Assembly: GCF_049116215.1 (NCBI RefSeq)
Contig: NZ_JAGDZB010000001.1
Coordinates: forward strand, 930,001-994,000
Origin: Shimia sp049116215
Lineage (GTDB): Bacteria > Pseudomonadota > Alphaproteobacteria > Rhodobacterales > Rhodobacteraceae
Length of the DNA: 64,000 nt
Direction of reading: 5' to 3'
A program made the translations under genes and the position numbers. Below, one piece after another: positions 25,531 through 34,994 of this stretch. Within the stretch, counting starts at the first letter, position 1. Every line of letters begins with the position of its first letter. Under the pieces are notes generated by a model. The model did not search any database. It was not told the DNA's origin and saw nothing but the letters and a program-made list of their open reading frames with translations.

Positions 25531-27177
25531 ATGAAAACAGTTTCTTTATACGCCGCGCCGCTTCTGGTCGCCGGACTTTTTACATTGGCACAGATGTTTG
25601 GTTTGAGATGGGCAGATGCTGGAATAGCGGTGTTTGCTGTCTTGCTGCATGCACCATCCTTGGTGCCAGTGCGCATCATACGGCTGGGTGTCGGTGCCAA
25701 ACTGGGGGCGTTTCCGGAGACACCGTTTTTTGCCTTTATCTTTGTGGCTTGGGGCGCGGCCGCAATCCTTTACGGTTCCACCGCCTATGCTTTGACTGCG
25801 GGGGCAATTTTCGCTGTATCGGTTGGGATTCAGTTTGGCGTTGTTCGGGCGATTGATCTGATCGTGAAGAAGGTTCAGAACGTCGGCGCGCACAATCCCA
25901 ACTTTCAAGCCAATCGTCTTATGTCGGTGCTTAAGCGCATTACGTTTGCCATGCGTGCGGCAACCGCAGGCCTCTCCCTGCTTGTACTATGGAGTTTTAT
26001 GGCCAGCGGCGAGGGTGCCATCTGGTGGCTTCCAATTGCTGTGTTGGCACCAATTCTGTCCGTCATGGCAACCTATGGCAACGGTCAGAACTTGCTGGCC
26101 TTTGCCAAGCAGGCTGCGGAAACTGCCGATGAAACCATTGCTGCGGCCTGTGCGGATAACCCGCCCACATCCGCGATCTACTATTCCTCTGCAAAATCAT
26201 CGCGGCACCGACAGCTGGCGCCGGTGATTGCGCGTCTCAAGGAGGCGGGTGTCGTCACCGCGCTGATGAGCCGGGAGCAACATTCCACGGACGCATGCCG
26301 GTCGGCCAAGCCCGATCATTTGTGGCGTGCCTATACGCTTGACACGCTGGATACCTTCGCACGGCCCTCAGTGAAGGCAGCTTTGTATCTCAACGATGCT
26401 GCCAAGAACACGCATTTCATTCGTTTCAACGAGATGGCGCATATCCTCTTGGCACAGGACACGCCGTTGTCCACCCGCAGACGGTTGCGCTCAAACATGA
26501 CGGTTTATGATGCCATTGTTGCGCCGGATGTGCAGGTGGCCGCACTTTGGCGCCGGAATTCTGATCCGGAATTGGCGTCCCGTGTGGTTGTTGTAGATCC
26601 AAATGCTGTGCCTTTGCCGGAACTCGCCCAAGACAAAAACGGGTATTCGACACTAGCCCTGTGTTTGGAACCCGGCTCTATGCCAGCGCAGGATATGTAC
26701 CATTGCGTCGAGGTGCTTCGCTCCATCATTCGTTGGGTTGAAGCTGATCCAACCCGTCGTTTGATGGTGTCTTGCCAAGCGAATCCAGTCTCAGAAGAGA
26801 CGCCTATTAAAGTGGATGCCGCCTATTTGGCGCTGCGTAAGGTTCTGAAGGCAGAAGCGGAGACCTCTGAACAGGTGACGGTTCTGGAGGGGGCGGAAAC
26901 TCTGGTGCGGTCCACCGGCGATATTCTGATTGGCACCGGAACGGATGATTTGTGGAGCTATGCGCAGTCAAAGCGGCCTATGTTGCTCTTGGGGCCTTGG
27001 ACGGAGCGCACTGACGGTCGACAGCTTTGGGGCACTCCGGAAGAAATAGTTGCGCAGTTGGACGCCGCCACTAAGGGCGGCCATGTCCCGGCACCTGAAA
27101 CATTTAAACGTCAAAGATATAACTCGCTTGCGACGCTTATTGAAAGCGTGTCTGAGACCAAGCAGACGGGAGTCTAG
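25531..27177 (+). CDS. Membrane protein with inactive glycerophosphotransferase-like domain
   Basis: 548 residues. The first 185 hold about six hydrophobic segments; the rest is soluble. No named family was recognised directly, but the soluble part lines up by eye with the downstream transferase: HILLAQD (304-310) against QLLHGDSD, QANPVSEETP (416-425) against KPHPVSQKDP, and GDILIGTGTDDLWSY (463-477) against ADVLISDISSTIIDY. In each block the catalytic residue of the active protein (HG, HP, SD) is replaced. It is 3 bp from the active gene, so the two are probably partners. Start ATG 25531. Confidence 0.65.
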   Translation: MKTVSLYAAPLLVAGLFTLAQMFGLRWADAGIAVFAVLLHAPSLVPVRIIRLGVGAKLGAFPETPFFAFIFVAWGAAAILYGSTAYALTAGAIFAVSVGIQFGVVRAIDLIVKKVQNVGAHNPNFQANRLMSVLKRITFAMRAATAGLSLLVLWSFMASGEGAIWWLPIAVLAPILSVMATYGNGQNLLAFAKQAAETADETIAAACADNPPTSAIYYSSAKSSRHRQLAPVIARLKEAGVVTALMSREQHSTDACRSAKPDHLWRAYTLDTLDTFARPSVKAALYLNDAAKNTHFIRFNEMAHILLAQDTPLSTRRRLRSNMTVYDAIVAPDVQVAALWRRNSDPELASRVVVVDPNAVPLPELAQDKNGYSTLALCLEPGSMPAQDMYHCVEVLRSIIRWVEADPTRRLMVSCQANPVSEETPIKVDAAYLALRKVLKAEAETSEQVTVLEGAETLVRSTGDILIGTGTDDLWSYAQSKRPMLLLGPWTERTDGRQLWGTPEEIVAQLDAATKGGHVPAPETFKRQRYNSLATLIESVSETKQTGV

Positions 27178-27180
27178 CCT

Positions 27181-28587
27181 GTGATTTTATTGGTAGTTTT
27201 ACTGTGCCTGATTGTTGCGATTGAGCTGGCGTGTATTCAGGTTCATCGCAAATCGGTCAAAGACACACGAGTGTCCACGTTAAAAAGCACCGACTATTCT
27301 GTGCAAAACCGGTCCAAAATTATGGCAATGGCGCAGGGCGGGGCGACCGCCTTTGTGTTGGTGCTTGCCGCGGCCATGCAAGTGGCCCCAATCGCGATGG
27401 TTGTTACCTTTCTTTTCTATGTTGGTATTCGCGCGGGGACCGCGTTGGAAGATCGTTCCACCGCAAAGGATTCCCGTGCTTTGCGGTTAAGCAAACTTTT
27501 TGTGGCCCGCGAAACATCGGATGCACGGTTCGCGTTCTATTTCTCAGCCCCGCGTCCCCAGGACATTTATCATGTGACGATGTGGCTCGAGGCTCTCAAA
27601 TCAGTTAGGCACAAATTTCTTGTGGTGGTGCGGGAACAACAGCATCTGTCGGAAGTGCCTGTGTCTCAAGGGTTTGAATGCGTGACATTTGCCGGATTGC
27701 CGGTAAGTCAACGTTTGCTTCCGGCCTCCTGTCGCGCCGTTTTTTATGCCAACAACAGCATGTTCAACATCGATGTTATTCGTGGAAACACGACGATGCA
27801 GCACGTGCAGTTGTTGCATGGGGACAGTGATAAACCTCCAAGTTTTAGTCCGGTGTCCAAAGCCTACAACAAGCTGTTTGTGGCGGGGCAGATGGCGATT
27901 GAGCGGTATGCAAACAACAATGTTGCCATTGCCCCGGAGCGTTTCAAGATTGTTGGTCGGCCTCAAATTGAATCTCAGGATGTGACCCCAAACAATCGCA
28001 AAACCGTTGTCTATATGACCACATGGGCCGGCAACTTCGAGGATTCCAACTTTTCGTCATTCAGTCAGTCGATCAAGATTTTGAAAACTGTTTCTGAGCA
28101 TGGCGGCGTGGATGAGATCATTTTCAAGCCGCATCCCGTGTCGCAGAAGGACCCCAGTTGGGAGAGCATTCGCACGCAGTTTTTTGATTTGGCACGGACG
28201 GCCAAGATACCGATCAAATGGGCTGAACCTGAAGAGAGTCCGTTTGAGCTTTATGCCAAGGCGGACGTTCTGATCTCCGATATTTCCTCGACTATTATTG
28301 ACTATCTGCATGGTGGCAAACCTTACATTGTGACCAACCCGCAAGGATTTTCGGATGAGGTTCTAGAGGGTTATCCGTCGGTGGATGGCGGTTACATGTG
28401 TTTGCAAAATGCTGACAACGTGGCTGATCTGGTCAAGCTGGCATTGGACGAAGATCCGTTGGCTGAGGAGCGAGAGCGGGTGCGGCAGTTTGCATTTGGC
28501 GATCTGGATCGGCCTCGTGGCGACGCGTTCCGGGAGGCGTGCTGGGAAATTATCAGCAAGCCTGTGAAGTCGATCGAACAAACGTAA
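27181..28587 (+). CDS. CDP-glycerol glycerophosphotransferase family protein
   Basis: 468 residues. An N-terminal membrane segment (2-20) and a hydrophobic hairpin (about 55-86) precede a GT-B-like domain of the TagF/TarF family (Glyphos_transf): LLHGD with H213, KPHP with H318, and ADVLISDISSTIIDY (361-375). TagF enzymes transfer glycerol phosphate from CDP-glycerol; in a Gram-negative the acceptor would be a surface glycan or lipid, not teichoic acid. GTG start 27181, directly after the first gene. No CDP-glycerol synthase is visible in the window. Confidence 0.8.
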   Translation: MILLVVLLCLIVAIELACIQVHRKSVKDTRVSTLKSTDYSVQNRSKIMAMAQGGATAFVLVLAAAMQVAPIAMVVTFLFYVGIRAGTALEDRSTAKDSRALRLSKLFVARETSDARFAFYFSAPRPQDIYHVTMWLEALKSVRHKFLVVVREQQHLSEVPVSQGFECVTFAGLPVSQRLLPASCRAVFYANNSMFNIDVIRGNTTMQHVQLLHGDSDKPPSFSPVSKAYNKLFVAGQMAIERYANNNVAIAPERFKIVGRPQIESQDVTPNNRKTVVYMTTWAGNFEDSNFSSFSQSIKILKTVSEHGGVDEIIFKPHPVSQKDPSWESIRTQFFDLARTAKIPIKWAEPEESPFELYAKADVLISDISSTIIDYLHGGKPYIVTNPQGFSDEVLEGYPSVDGGYMCLQNADNVADLVKLALDEDPLAEERERVRQFAFGDLDRPRGDAFREACWEIISKPVKSIEQT

Positions 28588-28762
28588 TAGCACTTATCGG
28601 GCGGACGAAGCCGTCGTTTTTGCGGAGTTGCCTGCGCCGCCTCCACGCCTGAGGAGACCAAGCCGCCAAAATATGGTACGCTGATCATGCGCGCGATCCT
28701 TCGGGGCGCGGCGCATGTTTCAGGACTTTCAAGACAGCTTTTTTGTCGGAGGGAGACGTACC

Positions 28763-29077
28763 ATGCCCAAGTTTATGTTTATCTATCACGGTGGCGGGCG
28801 ACCGGACACGCCGGAAGAGGGCGAGCAGGTCATGGCGGCCTGGATGAAATGGATGGACGGCATCGGCGAGGATTTGGTCGATGGCGGCAATCCTGCAGGC
28901 ATGTCCAAGACGGTCACAGTGCACGGTGTGGCGCATGACGGTGGCGCCAATCCTGTGTCCGGTTACACTCTGGTCAACGCCGCCGACATGGACGCCGCCT
29001 GTGAGATTGCCAAAGGATGCCCGATACTGGAGCACGGCATGGGCACCGTGGAGGTCGCCGAAGCGATGGAGATGTAA
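28763..29077 (+). CDS. YCII/DGPF-domain protein
   Basis: Small ferredoxin-like-fold protein, 104 residues, of the YciI-related (DGPF) group: KFMFIYHGGG at the start, MDGIGEDLVDGGNPAG in the middle, and AKGCPILEHGMGTVEV at the end. ATG 28763 has GGAGGGAGACG upstream; the in-frame start at 28715 lacks one. Function of these proteins is poorly known, although some are linked to extracytoplasmic-function sigma factors; no sigma gene is next to it. Confidence 0.8.
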   Translation: MPKFMFIYHGGGRPDTPEEGEQVMAAWMKWMDGIGEDLVDGGNPAGMSKTVTVHGVAHDGGANPVSGYTLVNAADMDAACEIAKGCPILEHGMGTVEVAEAMEM

Positions 29078-29100
29078 GGCGGCCAGTGGGCCACCTTTTT
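29078..29100 (+). terminator. Terminator after the YCII-domain gene
   Basis: GGCGGCC pairs with GGCCACC (one C-A mismatch) around a 4-nt loop, then TTTTT. It starts at the stop codon of the YCII gene and ends 3 bp before the stop of the convergent asparaginase gene. Confidence 0.7.
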
Positions 29101-29102
29101 GA

Positions 29103-30098
29103 TTAGCTCAGCGTGGAGGCGGCGCGCATCACACCGGTTTGCAAGCCATCCCAGTTGCGGATCGGCGCATCGAGGTATTTTTGCGCCTCAGGATGGTTTG
29201 GATCCAGCACACCGAGTTTCACCAGAGTGGCGGCCAGGGCGTTTTCGGAGGCGCGGGTGGCGCCGTCGATGATTTTCAGAGCCACGCCCAGCTTCTGTTC
29301 CGGCAACATGGCGACAAAATAAGCCTCCGCGCCGGTCTTGATCGCCACTGTGTGCCCCATGGCCCGCATCAGATTGGTGCAAGCGCGGCCTTCGCCAGCG
29401 ACATATTCCGGGTGCTTTGCCATGGCGGTGCGTAACCTCGCCGCCGCAGTTTCACGGGTGCCATTGCCTTCGCGTGCGGCAGCGTAAAACGCCATCGCGC
29501 GTGCCATGCCTTTGAGCGTACTAGCGTGGTTGGGGGCGGAACAGCCGTCAATCCCATAACCTGCACTGTCCTCATGGGTCAGCTCTTCATGCGCCGCCTG
29601 AACCGCTCTTTGCACCGGGTGGTCAATGTCAGTATAGGCGCCACTTGCACCCAGGTGCTTGGACAGGGTCAGGAAACCGGTGTGTTTGCCGGAGCAGTTG
29701 TTATGCACGCGGCACACAGGGTCGTTGCAGCGGATCAAATCGTCGCGGATACCAATGTCACGCGGCTCCTGTGGGCCACAGATCAGGTCGTCATCGGTGA
29801 AACCCTGCGCAGCCAACCAATCGTTGACCATGTCGTTGTGGATCGCAGAGCCGTTGTGCGACGCGCAGGCCAAGGCCAGATGTTGATCGGTCAGACCTGC
29901 CGCGTCAGCCGCGCCGCTTTCCACCAAAGGCAGCGCTTGAATCATTTTGGAGGAGCTGCGCGGCAGCACAATTGCGTCCGGATTGCCCCAAGCATGCACG
30001 ATGTCACCGTCGACATTACAGACAACCGCATGGCCGGAATGCAGGCTCTCCAGAATGTCTCCTCGCCAGATTTCGGTCATTGGCACGGCTTTGGTCAT
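29103..30098 (-). CDS. L-asparaginase, Rhizobium etli AII type
   Basis: Hydrolyses asparagine to aspartate and ammonia. 331 residues, of the asparaginase_II family that is unrelated to the E. coli enzymes. Known active-site groups are visible: RSSSK (47-51), CASHNGS (78-84), CSGKHTGF with C135 and K138, and DGCSAPNH with C186; the two cysteines and the lysine hold zinc in the Rhizobium enzyme. The start ATG 30098 (MTKAVPMTEIWRGD) has GAGAGAAA upstream; the open frame to 30347 is an artefact. Confidence 0.9.
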   Translation of the reverse strand: MTKAVPMTEIWRGDILESLHSGHAVVCNVDGDIVHAWGNPDAIVLPRSSSKMIQALPLVESGAADAAGLTDQHLALACASHNGSAIHNDMVNDWLAAQGFTDDDLICGPQEPRDIGIRDDLIRCNDPVCRVHNNCSGKHTGFLTLSKHLGASGAYTDIDHPVQRAVQAAHEELTHEDSAGYGIDGCSAPNHASTLKGMARAMAFYAAAREGNGTRETAAARLRTAMAKHPEYVAGEGRACTNLMRAMGHTVAIKTGAEAYFVAMLPEQKLGVALKIIDGATRASENALAATLVKLGVLDPNHPEAQKYLDAPIRNWDGLQTGVMRAASTLS

Positions 30099-30268
30099 GG
30101 TTTCTCTCGCAATTGTTGGCAATTTTGTGCCAACGGGTCTTTCGCGCGGCAACAAACATGGGCTAAACTCTGCGCATCGCGTATAACAAAGTCCAGCCCA
30201 CTTCAAATGGTGCAAAGCCAACGGGCGGACGATAAGAGGCAATACACAGCTTGGAGGCTGTAAAGAGC

Positions 30269-30802
30269 ATGACATCACGTTTGGTGAAAGCGCTGGCTGT
30301 AACCGTGACTGCGGTTTGGGGCGGTATGGTATCGGCACAGGCGACAAGCGAAAATCAGGTCAACGCCATTACCGATTGGAGCGTCTTTGAACACAAAGAC
30401 AGCAGCAAGCGGGAATGCTGGGCGGTGAGCACCGCCAAAGAGAGTGTGAACACACGCGGCGGACAGGTTGTTGCGGTGCGCCGCAGTGACATCCTTTTGT
30501 TGGTATCGTTTGTGCCAACCTCTAGCGTTGCGGGCCAGGTGGGCTTCACCGGCGGCTATCCTTTTGCGGGTGGCTCAACAGTGGATGTGACCATCGATGG
30601 GCAAGCCTTTGTAATGATCACAGATGGGGAGTGGGCCTGGCCTGCATCCTCTGGCGATGACGCCAAGATGGTGGCGGCGATGAAGCGCGGCGCGGATGCG
30701 ACGTTTAACGCCCGTTCTTCACGTGGAACCAAGACCAGCGATACCTTCTCTTTGCGCGGCTTCACAGCTGCCGTAGAAGACGCTGAGAAACGCTGTAAGT
30801 AA
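30269..30802 (+). CDS. Exported IalB-like protein
   Basis: 177 residues with a signal peptide (MTSRLVKALAVTVTAVWGG, cleavage near SAQA), then a domain resembling invasion-associated locus B: ITDWSVFEHKDSSKRECWAVS, and C-terminal FSLRGFTAAVEDAEKRC. The two cysteines, at the start and the very end of the domain, are the usual pair. In free-living alphaproteobacteria these are periplasmic proteins of unknown role. ATG 30269 is 10 bp after GGAGG. Confidence 0.8.
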   Translation: MTSRLVKALAVTVTAVWGGMVSAQATSENQVNAITDWSVFEHKDSSKRECWAVSTAKESVNTRGGQVVAVRRSDILLLVSFVPTSSVAGQVGFTGGYPFAGGSTVDVTIDGQAFVMITDGEWAWPASSGDDAKMVAAMKRGADATFNARSSRGTKTSDTFSLRGFTAAVEDAEKRCK

Positions 30803-30823
30803 GCGCTTCGGGCCACCCGGAGC

Positions 30824-30843
30824 AAGGCCTCTGCCAAGGCCTT
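30824..30843 (+). other. Weak stem-loop after the IalB-like gene
   Basis: AAGGCC pairs with GGCCTT around an 8-nt loop, followed by only three T. Possibly a weak terminator. Confidence 0.35.
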
Positions 30844-30920
30844 TAACTGCCTGACATTGCCACCATGGGGGAGGCTGATCGGATCAACCGGTCAGCAGTT
30901 AAGCCATGGGAGAGCAGACA

Positions 30921-31547
30921 ATGGCACAGGACGTACAAACACAGGCGCCAGAAATCGCGCTGGAGATCAGCAATCTGGAGTTGGGCTGCGTGACACGTGG
31001 CACCAAAATTGCCACGCGACGTGGCGAAGTGGCCATTGAAGAGCTGCGCGCCGGCGATGAGGTTGTCAGCCGCGATCACGGGTTGACGCCGGTGCGTTGG
31101 GTGGGGCGGCTGTTTGCACAGAACGCACCGGTGAAAGTGCCTGCGGGCGCGATGGGCCGCCGGGTCCCTGCGCGCGATTGCTGGCTGTCGCCAGATGCGC
31201 GGCTGTGGATGAAGGGCGCCGAGTTCGAAGAGGCTTTTACCGCCCGCGAAGTGCTTGTGCCGGTCAAAGACCTTGTGGGCTGGCGTGGCATCACAGAGGA
31301 CACCGCAGGCGCGTCGGAGTTTTATCTCTTTATCTGCGATACGCCTTGTGTGGCGACGGTGGACGGCATGCACGTGGAAATGCGCCATCCCGGGCGCAAT
31401 GTGGATCTGTTCGAACAGCTGGACGCGGACGAAATGGCGGAGCTGTTTCCTGAGCTTCTGGCGATGAAGCAGAAAACGGACAAATGGCGGCGGCGACTGG
31501 ATAAGGTCGAAGCGGCGCAGGTAGTGGACGTCAAAAAACGCGCCTAA
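30921..31547 (+). CDS. Stand-alone Hint-domain protein, block-B histidine absent
   Basis: 208 residues. A Hint_2 (hedgehog/intein) domain begins at C23 in GCVTRGTKIATRRGEV and runs through EELRAGDEVVSRDHG and TPVRWVGR. The block-B motif, normally SPxHR with the catalytic histidine, reads SPDARLWM here. A lysine- and glutamate-rich helix forms the C-terminus. No other domain is fused and no signal peptide is present. The start at 30921 has GGGAG at the right distance; ATG 30906 does not. The 3' end overlaps the convergent WYL regulator by 4 bp. Confidence 0.8.
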   Translation: MAQDVQTQAPEIALEISNLELGCVTRGTKIATRRGEVAIEELRAGDEVVSRDHGLTPVRWVGRLFAQNAPVKVPAGAMGRRVPARDCWLSPDARLWMKGAEFEEAFTAREVLVPVKDLVGWRGITEDTAGASEFYLFICDTPCVATVDGMHVEMRHPGRNVDLFEQLDADEMAELFPELLAMKQKTDKWRRRLDKVEAAQVVDVKKRA

Positions 31548-32224
31548 GTCGTTTCAAACCGCTTCAAGTAATCCACCAAGGTCTGGCCCGGTTCCTGCTC
31601 GAACCGGTCGCCGGGCAAGAGGATGTCATTGATGCGGTCCACACGGAACACCCGAAAATCGCTGCGTTCTTCGCACCAACCGGTACAGGTCCAGGCGCGA
31701 CCCCAGTATTCCATCTGCAACGGGCGAATGCGGCGGCGGCTGTGGCGGCCACCCAGCGCAGTGTAGTCGATCAGCATCACAAGTTGCTCACGGATCGCGC
31801 GTCGGATGGTGGGCATGTTGCCAAAGCTCGCTGCGACTTCGGGGGCCGCAAAGATTTCTTTGCCAAAGCCATCGATTGCGCCGAACATCGGCTCCGGCAT
31901 CGATTGGTCGATCTTGGTCAGCACCCGTGTGGCCGCTTCTTGTAACTCGGTATCAGCCGTTTGGCGCACCAACGCCGCCCCGAGGTGTAACGCCTCCAGC
32001 TCGACTTGGGTGAGCGCCATGGGTGGCATGAACACTGGCGCGCGCAGGATGTAACCCACCCCGCGCTCGCCTTCGACTGGAATGCCAGAGGCCACCAGCG
32101 TGTCCATGTCGCGATAAATGGTGCGGACCGACACCTCCATCTGTTCCGCCAAATCGGACGCTTTGTGCAAACGCCCGTCGCGCAGCAGCTGTATCAGATC
32201 AAAAAGACGGTCGGTCCGGCGCAT
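31544..32224 (-). CDS. HTH/WYL-domain transcriptional regulator (YafY type)
   Basis: 226 residues. The N-terminal helix-turn-helix (LFDLIQLLRDGRLHKASDLA, then VSVRTIYRDMDTL) is followed by a WYL domain (VMLIDYTALGGRHSRRRIRP, WTCTGWCEERSDFRVFRVDRI). WYL regulators often respond to small ligands or nucleic acids. It begins 1 bp after the ABM-like gene stop, so these two are one unit. Target unknown. Confidence 0.88.
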   Translation of the reverse strand: MRRTDRLFDLIQLLRDGRLHKASDLAEQMEVSVRTIYRDMDTLVASGIPVEGERGVGYILRAPVFMPPMALTQVELEALHLGAALVRQTADTELQEAATRVLTKIDQSMPEPMFGAIDGFGKEIFAAPEVAASFGNMPTIRRAIREQLVMLIDYTALGGRHSRRRIRPLQMEYWGRAWTCTGWCEERSDFRVFRVDRINDILLPGDRFEQEPGQTLVDYLKRFETT

Positions 32225-32225
32225 T

Positions 32226-32531
32226 TTAAGCGGTGCTTCCTTTGATGGTGTAATGGGTCATGCTCATGGAACTTTGATCCAGAACCGCCATGAGGTCCAT
32301 CAACTCCGGGTAAGTTTCAGGATTGAACGCGGACGCCGCAGCATGGGCATGCTCAAGGCTTTCCCATTCCACCTCGTCGATCCACTCCCCTTCAGCCGTG
32401 GAGGCAATGCGGCGCCCGATGAACCCCGGCTGCGCCTTGGCAAAACTCTGGGATTTTTCCCAAGCGGTGACAGCTTGGTCCGAGGTTGCCTCGGATTTCA
32501 GGCGGTAGCGTACGATTTCGATAACAGACAT
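32226..32531 (-). CDS. Small dimeric alpha-beta-barrel protein (ABM-like)
   Basis: 101 residues. MSVIEIVRYRLKSEATSDQ at the start and AKAQPGFIGRR fit the ABM/stress-response ferredoxin-like fold; no catalytic residue can be named. The start at 32531 follows GGAGACC; the frame runs on to 32576 without a ribosome site. It heads a two-gene unit with the WYL regulator and may be that regulator's target. Confidence 0.65.
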   Translation of the reverse strand: MSVIEIVRYRLKSEATSDQAVTAWEKSQSFAKAQPGFIGRRIASTAEGEWIDEVEWESLEHAHAAASAFNPETYPELMDLMAVLDQSSMSMTHYTIKGSTA

Positions 32532-32696
32532 GATGGTCTCCTGTGTTGTCCGTTTGTGATACGCGTTTTCTCCCACACACCAACTGACACGGTCTGTCAG
32601 TTGGTTCAGGCGTTAAGCGCGTTTTCTGGCATCATTTGCAAATCGCCCTAAATGGTGTATCTGCAGCGCTTGAATTCCCAGATGAGTCCCAGAGCC

Positions 32697-33890
<1,194 letters not shown>

Positions 33891-33912
33891 GCGACGCCGC
33901 CTGAAAGCGCTA

Positions 33913-33939
33913 TAAAAATACAAGATTTATGTATTTTTA
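33913..33939 (+). terminator. AT-rich inverted repeat after rlmN
   Basis: Perfect 9-bp arms TAAAAATAC and GTATTTTTA with a 9-nt spacer, 23 bp after the rlmN stop, ending in a T-run. It may terminate rlmN transcription, but the stem is A-T rich; a binding site for a regulator of the following gene is also possible. Confidence 0.45.
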
Positions 33940-34001
33940 CCCTGCTTGCATTGGTGAGCAGGTCCAGCGTATCCAGAACAGGTGAGCAGGGGAGCCAGCA
34001 G

Positions 34002-34700
34002 ATGCAGCCAGAATACAAGGCCGTAGCGCGTCAGTCGCTGCTGTTTAGCAGCATGCCAGAAGATGACGCAGAGATGCTGCTGTCGACGGCACATATCACT
34101 GAATATGACCGTGGCCAGACCATCTTCCTGCAAGGCGAGAAAGCCACGGCTATCTTCATTGTGATTTCTGGCTGGGCCAAGCTTTACCGTATTGCGCCAA
34201 GCGGCACCGAGGCGGTTGTGGGCGTGTTCACGCAGGGCCGCAGTTTTGGCGAAGCCCTTGCGTTTCGTGGCGATGTGTATCCTGTGTCCGCCGAAGCGGT
34301 GACCTCTCTCAAGTTGATGCGGATTGAGGCGGATGACTACCTGCGCCGCATCCGCGAAACCCCTGAGGCGGCGATCTCCCTTTTGGCTTCCACTTTTCGG
34401 CATTTGCATAGCCTGGTAGGTCAGATCGAAGCATTGAAAGCGCGGACCAGTGCGCAGCGTGTGGCCGAGTTTTTGTGTGAGCTCAGCAACGCAGAAGAGG
34501 GTCCCTGCGAGGTGGTCTTGCCTTACGATAAGATCCTGATTGCAGGGCGTTTGGGGATGAAACCGGAGAGCCTCAGCCGGGCCTTTGCGCGCCTCAAATC
34601 GGAAGGCGTTCAGATCAAACAGAACCTCGCAAAAATCGAAGACATCGAGCATCTGCGTATTTATTGCGAAGAAGACCCAGCTCAAGCTTGGACGCGCTGA
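34002..34700 (+). CDS. Crp/Fnr-family regulator (DNR/NNR-like candidate)
   Basis: 232 residues: cyclic-nucleotide-binding-like domain (AHITEYDRGQTIFLQGEKAT to about 120), long dimer helix, and a C-terminal winged helix with AGRLGMKPESLSRAFARL, whose E-S-R pattern recognises TTGA-type boxes. It lacks the N-terminal cysteines that hold the iron-sulfur cluster in FNR, as NO sensors of the DNR/NNR type do. ATG 34002 follows GGGGAGCC. It stands directly before nirS, whose promoter has a perfect FNR/NNR box, so it is the likely activator of the nitrite and NO reductase genes. Confidence 0.85.
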   Translation: MQPEYKAVARQSLLFSSMPEDDAEMLLSTAHITEYDRGQTIFLQGEKATAIFIVISGWAKLYRIAPSGTEAVVGVFTQGRSFGEALAFRGDVYPVSAEAVTSLKLMRIEADDYLRRIRETPEAAISLLASTFRHLHSLVGQIEALKARTSAQRVAEFLCELSNAEEGPCEVVLPYDKILIAGRLGMKPESLSRAFARLKSEGVQIKQNLAKIEDIEHLRIYCEEDPAQAWTR

Positions 34701-34919
34701 ATCATTTAGGCGAATCCGCTTGGGTAATGCGCCTGAGTGTCTGAAAACTGTATTCTGGCGGCATGATTTTTTAGGTAAAATTTCAATCATAAGTAGTTTG
34801 AGTTATATTGCGAACCCCTTTTTGGGGTGCAAAAAATATGTGGAGAAAATAGACGTTTTCTCTTCAAGTATTTGTTTTAAAAGGATTTCTATATTCTTCT
34901 CGCAATTTCGTGAGCGCTG
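34701..34919. other. AT-rich intergenic region before nirS
   Basis: About 220 bp of low-GC sequence with no gene. It contains CCCC-TTTTT-GGGG near 34815-34827 and a perfect inverted repeat GAGAAAA/TTTTCTC with a 6-nt loop at 34843-34862, which may form a weak terminator for the regulator gene. Confidence 0.5.
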
Positions 34920-34933
34920 TTGACTAATGTCAA
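34920..34933. promoter_or_regulatory. FNR/NNR box of nirS
   Basis: Perfect palindrome TTGACTAATGTCAA, matching TTGAC-N4-GTCAA. Its centre is 68.5 bp before the nirS ATG, so an activator bound at -41.5 would give a leader of about 27 nt. Confidence 0.9.
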
Positions 34934-34994
34934 GTTGACGCTCGCTCCATAGGCGCATTGTCCGCTTGCCTCACCAAGCAAACGGAGAGTGATC

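Noticed and set aside
27181..28587. Teichoic acid synthesis
   Set aside because: The organism signs are Gram-negative; only the transferase family is shared, so a teichoic acid product is not claimed.
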